This document shows positions 57,961 to 64,000 of a stretch of 64,000 nucleotides of DNA, piece after piece. Origin of the DNA: Chrysomallon squamiferum (taxonomy: Eukaryota; Mollusca; Gastropoda; Neomphalida; Peltospiridae); contig CM022670.1 in the NCBI GenBank assembly GCA_012295275.1, forward strand, positions 34,140,301 to 34,204,300. The letters run 5' to 3'. Position 1 is the stretch's first letter; each line of letters begins with the position of its first letter. The position numbers and the translations under genes were made by a program. The notes under the pieces are model-generated. The model saw only the letters and a program-made list of their open reading frames with translations. It was not told the DNA's origin and did no database searches.

Positions 57961-60153
57961 ATAGAGTGATATCTACATAAGCTGCCATCATAATGGTTGT
58001 TAATGGACTCGTTTCTGTGTTAATTATTATCATCATCATCATCATCATCATCATCATAATCATCATTTTTATTTATTTATTTATTTATTTTTATTATTTA
58101 TTTATTTATTTATTTTTTTTATTTTTATTATTTTTTTTTTTCTTTTTTTTTCTTTTTTTGTTTAAAAAAAAAAAAAAAGTATTTTAGCTTAAAAAGTAAT
58201 GGATCATAGGAACGATTCTTATAAGAGCGAGTTGTTTACTCTTTTTTTTTTTTTTTTAATCCTATTGTCAACGACTGTCACAAACAATTATAAGTATTTG
58301 CCTTTCCCTGTGAAGTAACACATAAAGCAGTCATTTGATTCTAATCAGTGAGATGATGGAAGCAGATTTTCGTTTTGTTATTACTGTAAAAATACTAGTC
58401 GCATAATATTAAGAATTTATTCTTTAATAACATTTAAATGTTTTGAACTCGTGTTGTTCAACAAATATTCATTCATTCATTAGTGTTTATTCTCGCTGTT
58501 ATTTCCGTTCTTTTTGTGCAGAAACTCATTTAGGATTTTTATTTTAAAAAATGTCAAGAATAAAAATTGAAATAAAAAAATTACTGTTAATATGATGTTT
58601 ATTAAAGAAAGAAATTAATCTAGTCTTATATAAAAGACTGCGGTAATTCTGTATATAGATAGAGAAATAAAATAAAATAAAATAAAATAAAATAAAGAAT
58701 GAAAGAAAATATTAAATTAATTTATTTAATTACCTAAATTCGGATAACGTCGGTTTAATCACTTTGTCAAATAAAGTAAAGAAAAAAATTATCTTAAATT
58801 CTCTGAGCTATAAATTAAAAAAATATATGTAAAATAAACAATAAGAGCAATAGCTCTCCTTTAATTCACTAGTTCAGTTAATCTAGTGCTTCACTAGATA
58901 TACTGTTAAACAGTATTCATTCATACTTGAATTCAGTCGTTCGTTTATTTATTCATACCGTGATTTCATTCTTTCGTTAATTCATTTGTTCATGAATTCC
59001 GTCTTTCGTTAATTCATTCATACATCAGAAGAATTCCTCTTCTATTCATGCATTCGTTTGTTTATTCGTTAATATATTAATTTATTCTTTCTTTTCGTAA
59101 ACAAAAGGAAAAACAATACGAACACACACATATTTAGCGGTCTTGTTGGTACAAAATAATAATGACATTTTGGCTATTTCTTAATTTTTTAGCTTCGATT
59201 ATTTATTTATTTATTTATTTATTTACTGCTGGACTAAAAGAGAAATAAAGAAAATTAATTAAAAAATAAATTAAAATAAAAAATAAATAAAATTTTATAG
59301 ATAAACATATAAACAATAAAATAAACTGAAAGAGTAGTAATTAAGTAATTAAATAAATCAAACAAATAAATGAAACACCGTTTGCGTGTTAATTTTGTCG
59401 ATATAAAATTACATGCAAATAAACAGTTTTGTCGGCGAAATCTAACTTCAATAATAGAAAACTATCATTTCCATTTTTAAACATATCTATTACCAAATTT
59501 GGAGGCATTATATACCTGCAATTTTCAGAGTTCTAAGAGATCAGAAGCATATACCATTACCATCTGACCTCAAAACTCTGTTATTCGAGTTTCTTGCAAA
59601 TAAGTATAAGATGCTTTGATTTGCACTGAGCGTAAAAATCCAGTTTCTGCGCAGAAACATGAATATGCATGACTTTTCTTCCCTGCTGTTTTTAATGCCG
59701 TCCACGATCATTCGCACGTGTAAATTAAACAAACGCTTGAAAACATAACACGTGCAAAATTGCGTTGTTACCCCCATGGAGGCCAAACACGAATTTAATA
59801 TGCACTGACTTTAGCCTATAATAAAAAGTTCTTTCTTTTCCTGCTTTTGTGTGTCAAGAGATTAGATGCACAAGGCAATAATATCATTAACCAGATGATT
59901 ATCTTTTATTGTGTTCTTAATAATAATAATAATAATAATAAGGAAGATGATGATGATGATGGCGATGATGATGTTGATGATGATGATGATGATGATGATA
60001 ATGAAAATAACAATATAAAAATTGTTAATGTTTTTATTATTGTTTGTTTTATTAATTAAAATAAATATATATATATTTACTAGCTTAATTTTTATTTACG
60101 ATAAAACGTGTATATAATTATTCTATTTTCTTCTTGATAGTTTTATTGATACT

Positions 60154-60185
<32 letters not shown>

Positions 60186-62128
60186 TTTGTTTATTTGTTA
60201 ATTTTTCAAAACACCGTTTTTCAAAATTGTATTTTGACGAAAAATATATTGATCGGTTTTAACGAATTAATTATTTATATAATGATATAAAATAAAACAC
60301 ACATATACGGAAACAAACAAATTTAGCTTAAGAGAAAAAATACATCAGGCGCTTCGTAAAAATAATTATTACAATTTAAAATTATATCTTTGTTATGTTT
60401 ATTAAAATGCCAAACAGTAAAAATTATAGACAATAAAATTATATATTAGTATAAAATATATTGTCATCTAGCCTAGATAGATACAAAAACATTTTAAATC
60501 TATATAATATAAAGTGACTATAACTGAACAATTACTGTGTCTGTACGTATTTCGTGCACCTGTTGCGTAAGTCATTAACTTCAGCAGAAATTAACTGATT
60601 TGCCTTTTAAACTAACCAGTATGACGTTGTGATTAACGTGATACTGCAGATATTATAAGTCAACAACATGTTAAAAGTTAACATCCAAAATAAACCGTTA
60701 GCAAATTAAACCCGCATCTGTCGTGCACTGGATGTCGAAAGAAACTCACGAAATTGCTAGTGATTCGTCGATGCTGTTACAACCGTTATTATTATTACTG
60801 TGAATAAACAAATTAATGTGTAAGTTATCAAAACCATTTTAAAATTTAAATTACGGTTTTATTTTTTTTAAATCTTTTTTCATTCATTATTTCATTCTTT
60901 GTTCTCCTTTCTTCTCCTTTCTTTTCTTCTTCTTCTTTTTCATCTTTTCAATTTTTTTCACTGTCCTACGTCTCCTTTATTTTAATGCCCGTTTACAGTT
61001 TTGGTAAAGAAAGATTTAAATGTAAGATTTGCCATTTAGATAGGAATATCCTAATATACACACTTAAGCATTATAACAGACAAGATATCAAAAATAATTC
61101 CCAAATAGTATAAATTTCGTTTTTGTATGTTTGTGATATATATATGTCATGTGTGCCTGAATGTGTTGGTTATTTGAGAATTATTTATAGAAATAATTAT
61201 AAGTGAATCAAATAAGGAATCCTTTACTTGAAAATAAAAGCTTTTTAAGTATTGAAAATAAATAAATACCACAACTGTTGCCACGCAAAAGCTAACATCA
61301 TTAAATCAACAAAGAAAAATAGTAATTCATTATAAACGATTTATATATGGTATTTGTTCTTTGCCTGTTAATGAATGCATTGTCTGCTATTCACCAGTTT
61401 CTTTGATTCCAAAATGACGCAAAGGTGTCATGACGTAATCGTCGCGTGCATCGGCGGTGTCATCTCACGGATCCGTCCACAAAGACCACTGTTTGTTGCT
61501 CAAATTACAGCTGTTGTCTGCGGAAGCGACCTCTGGTGGTACTTCCGAACAAGAAGTCGACAAATTCGATGATGGTCAACAACGTAACCTTTGACCTTGG
61601 ATGACACTAAAGCGCAGGACCTGACGGCACAGTACAAGGGGGTCACTAAAGGGATTCACCTGAAATGAACATCCGCGTGTTGGGTATTTCGCCAGACAGA
61701 TAGGATCGTGTAAATTAATTATCATTATTTATCTCTTCTCGACCCACGCAGCGGGACTCGAGAGATGACACTCGCGTTCGGCATGGCAGGACATTAAGAA
61801 TAAAACATTTTCTTGCAGTGTTCACAAATATACTGCGCCAGACCCCTATCATTAAATGTTTTGAGTACAAAATTTATGAAAATAGATAAAAAAAAAAAAA
61901 AAAAGAAGAGAAAAGATCTATAACTGAATGTAATTGCTCTATGAAAATTATTCTATATTTTATAATTTATCGTTCTTTCTCTCCCTCTTTCTCATTCTCT
62001 CTCCTTGTATACTTTTTCTACGTGACTTATATACGTAGGAAGAGAGAGATTTCAATTTTAATTCAGAAAGTTTGTATGAAGCAGTTTAAAACGTAAAAGA
62101 AATTATTATCATAGATTTGCACCATCTC

Positions 62129-62230
<102 letters not shown>

Positions 62231-62559
62231 TGCCTAAGGAAAAAAATTCATTGCTGGTTATAAAATATAATACTAAAATATAATGTGCTGAGGTTTTGTC
62301 AATAATATCTCTCTTCAAAAAGCATAGCATACAAAAAACTTTATTAACAATCGGATACACAGTAACTAAACACTGACTATGTCAGATGGTTAACTCTCTT
62401 CTACAACAGTGAACAAAAAAAAAAAGAATTTCACCGAAAGAATATATCAGGTTACATAGTTCAAACAAATAAAAAACCGCTTTTCACGGCGATGTGTCAC
62501 TCAAACATTTACAGCACAGATTTGTTAATATTTTAGTTAGAGATGAAGACTTTTTATTT

Positions 62560-63700
62560 TGACAGTTGCCATAAAATTATTATACATAGTTGCCAAATTA
62601 ATTGCATGTCCAAACATGATAATTCCATGTTTTCTTTATCCACTAGAGACTTGTGGTTTGATGACTGGAAAATCGCACAGAAACAGAACACCGTGGTTTC
62701 CGCTATCAGCAATTAAATTTCCCAATTATTATGCGACCAACAATGACCATTATATCGCGTTAGAACATTTCACAAATAGTCTGTCCTCTTGGCCCTGCCC
62801 TGCCGCCAGAAGGGGTTTTTGCCACAAATATAGCCCTAATATGGTCGCGTGCATATGGAAATGGTCACACTTTGTTACCTAAAGAACGAAGACTCTGGAA
62901 TAAAAAGGATTATTACCGAGCTTTTTGCGTGTGTTCATGATGCTAAATGGACAAAAATGTCTCATAAAGAATCCTCTTTAGTGGTTGAAAATGCTTTTAC
63001 CTAATTACAGCGAAAAATGAAATGGGAGAAAACAAAACAACCGTAAAAAGAGCTGGAAAGGCTTGCGTTGCATTGCGCCTGTTGTTGAGACACCTGGATA
63101 TTAAGGTTTATTGCTTACATGTAAATACTACACTGTGGCCATTCCCACCGATTTTATCAGCTAAGGTCATCCTTTTTGTACTTCTTTTTTTTTGTCTTGA
63201 AAACTAATTGCGTCTTCTGCCGTGTCATCCACGTCAGGCTTGCAGTCCATTACCGCTAAGCCCGACCCAGCCCCCGCACACGACCCTTCCCAGACCATGT
63301 CATCACTCTCCCTCCCAATGCGGGATCCACCTTCTTTCCCCGAGGCCTTATATCATTCGCGAAGCGGCGAAGACGGCCTGGCTTTCTCAAACATCGTCCA
63401 ATGGAGTGTGGCTGACGTGGTGCTCTCGTAAACCCCCCTAGAAGGCCCGGCATTGTGTCATGATAGTTAAGTGTTATACTGGATTAAGCAAAGTACGGCG
63501 CAAAAGGCATCGGATATCTATTCCAATAGCCTTTGTCCTCGCCGAATTATTGTCAACTTAGAAGGTGCCGAGCTGCGAAGACAATTCAGGCAAATGACCC
63601 TTATTTCAGCGGGACCCCGGATTGCTCGACAGTCAGCGTTTATGATCCCTCGCTGGCAGGTCACGTGTCAGGTGTAGTCTGGACGAGAAAACATTTCTGA
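62560..63700. promoter_or_regulatory. Long repeat-poor island at right edge
   Basis: Over 1 kb with almost no simple repeats and clearly more GC than its neighbours. Contains homeodomain-type CTAATTA (63001-63007), a nuclear-receptor half site AAGGTCA (63163-63169) and a CTCF-like CCGCCAGAAGGGGT (62809-62822). It may be conserved regulatory DNA or exons of a neighbouring gene. Confidence 0.35.
63203..63431 (+). CDS. Possible exon of an unknown gene, SAM-like end
   Basis: A frame open after a stop at about 63199 reads SGLQSITAKPDPAPAHDPSQ, later LPMRDPPSFPEALYHSRSGE and FSNIVQWSVADVVLS, then stop. A CAG acceptor (GTCAG at 63233-63237) and a donor (CTC before GTAAAC at 63428) are possible. W-S-V-x-D-V-V is how SAM domains begin, but the rest of the domain would lie outside the window. 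Confidence 0.25.
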
Positions 63701-64000
63701 AGACTTTGTTGCCGACTCCGAAGAGAGAGAGAGAAAAAAAAGATGATCATAAACTATATCTAACTAGAGTTGAGTCCTACCTTGGTCATAAGACGTGGTA
63801 GAAGAAACGACAAACACGCCCTATAATTTGTCTGTAGTAACTGTGCTCGCGAACAATGCAACACGCACATCAGAGATTAACCTGGAACGATCTTTGTGGT
63901 TATTACAATACATTTTATTTTTTATTTCAGTTTTTTAAATTTGAAATAAAAATAATAATAAGAATGAAATGATGATGGCGTTTCATTTCGGATGTCATAA

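Noticed and set aside
59541-59786. 81-codon minus-strand frame (MASMGVTTQF)
   Set aside because: No domain, no splice support, no GC or codon shift relative to its surroundings.
62559-62882. 107-codon plus-strand frame
   Set aside because: No recognisable motif; likely a by-product of the less AT-rich composition of this island.

Overview
The window is eukaryotic, animal nuclear DNA. Genes are split by many introns, most with GT-AG ends. The DNA is AT-rich and crowded with microsatellites: (AAT)n, (AAAT)n, pure (GA)n or (CT)n runs near 100 bp, (ACT)n, (CA)n. Both recognisable genes are on the minus strand and their proteins are bilaterian in type. Repeat style and protein character suggest a lophotrochozoan, perhaps a mollusc; this is an inference and no species is claimed.

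Gene 1 (about 4.2-21.5 kb, perhaps starting near 24.3 kb) is a membrane receptor guanylate cyclase. Eighteen exons can be joined with every intron phase agreeing. They encode a Cys-containing ectodomain with N-glycosylation sites, a CGDG-type small Cys motif, one transmembrane helix, a catalytically dead kinase-homology domain, a linker helix, and a complete guanylate cyclase domain with its metal, guanine-specificity and transition-state residues. A short upstream exon and a short terminal exon are tentative. The signal peptide was not found. One intron appears to use a GC donor. Several splice acceptors lie beside or inside microsatellites.

Gene 2 (about 34.1-45.0 kb) is a glial-cells-missing (GCM) transcription factor. 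Five coding exons give 633 residues: a short N-terminus, the whole GCM DNA-binding domain over three exons, and a long Ser/Gln/Pro-rich C-terminal region. A 5' untranslated exon lies near 44.9-45.0 kb, next to CpG-containing DNA that is probably the promoter.

Between the genes (24-34 kb) there is simple-sequence DNA, a SINE-like element, a pogo/Tigger-type transposon relic near 28.4-28.8 kb and low-repeat islands. A second pogo/Tigger relic, still carrying the transposase N-terminus, sits in a gene 1 intron (9.37-9.84 kb). From 45 to 64 kb no gene could be named. That part alternates between repeats and less AT-rich islands (47.9-48.7, 57.5-58.0, 61.4-61.7, 62.6-63.7 kb) that look like regulatory DNA upstream of gcm. 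One plus-strand open segment near 63.2-63.4 kb is possibly a SAM-like exon. No rRNA, tRNA, CRISPR array or prokaryotic feature was seen. The two genes show no direct functional link: one is a cell-surface cGMP signalling receptor and the other a developmental transcription factor.
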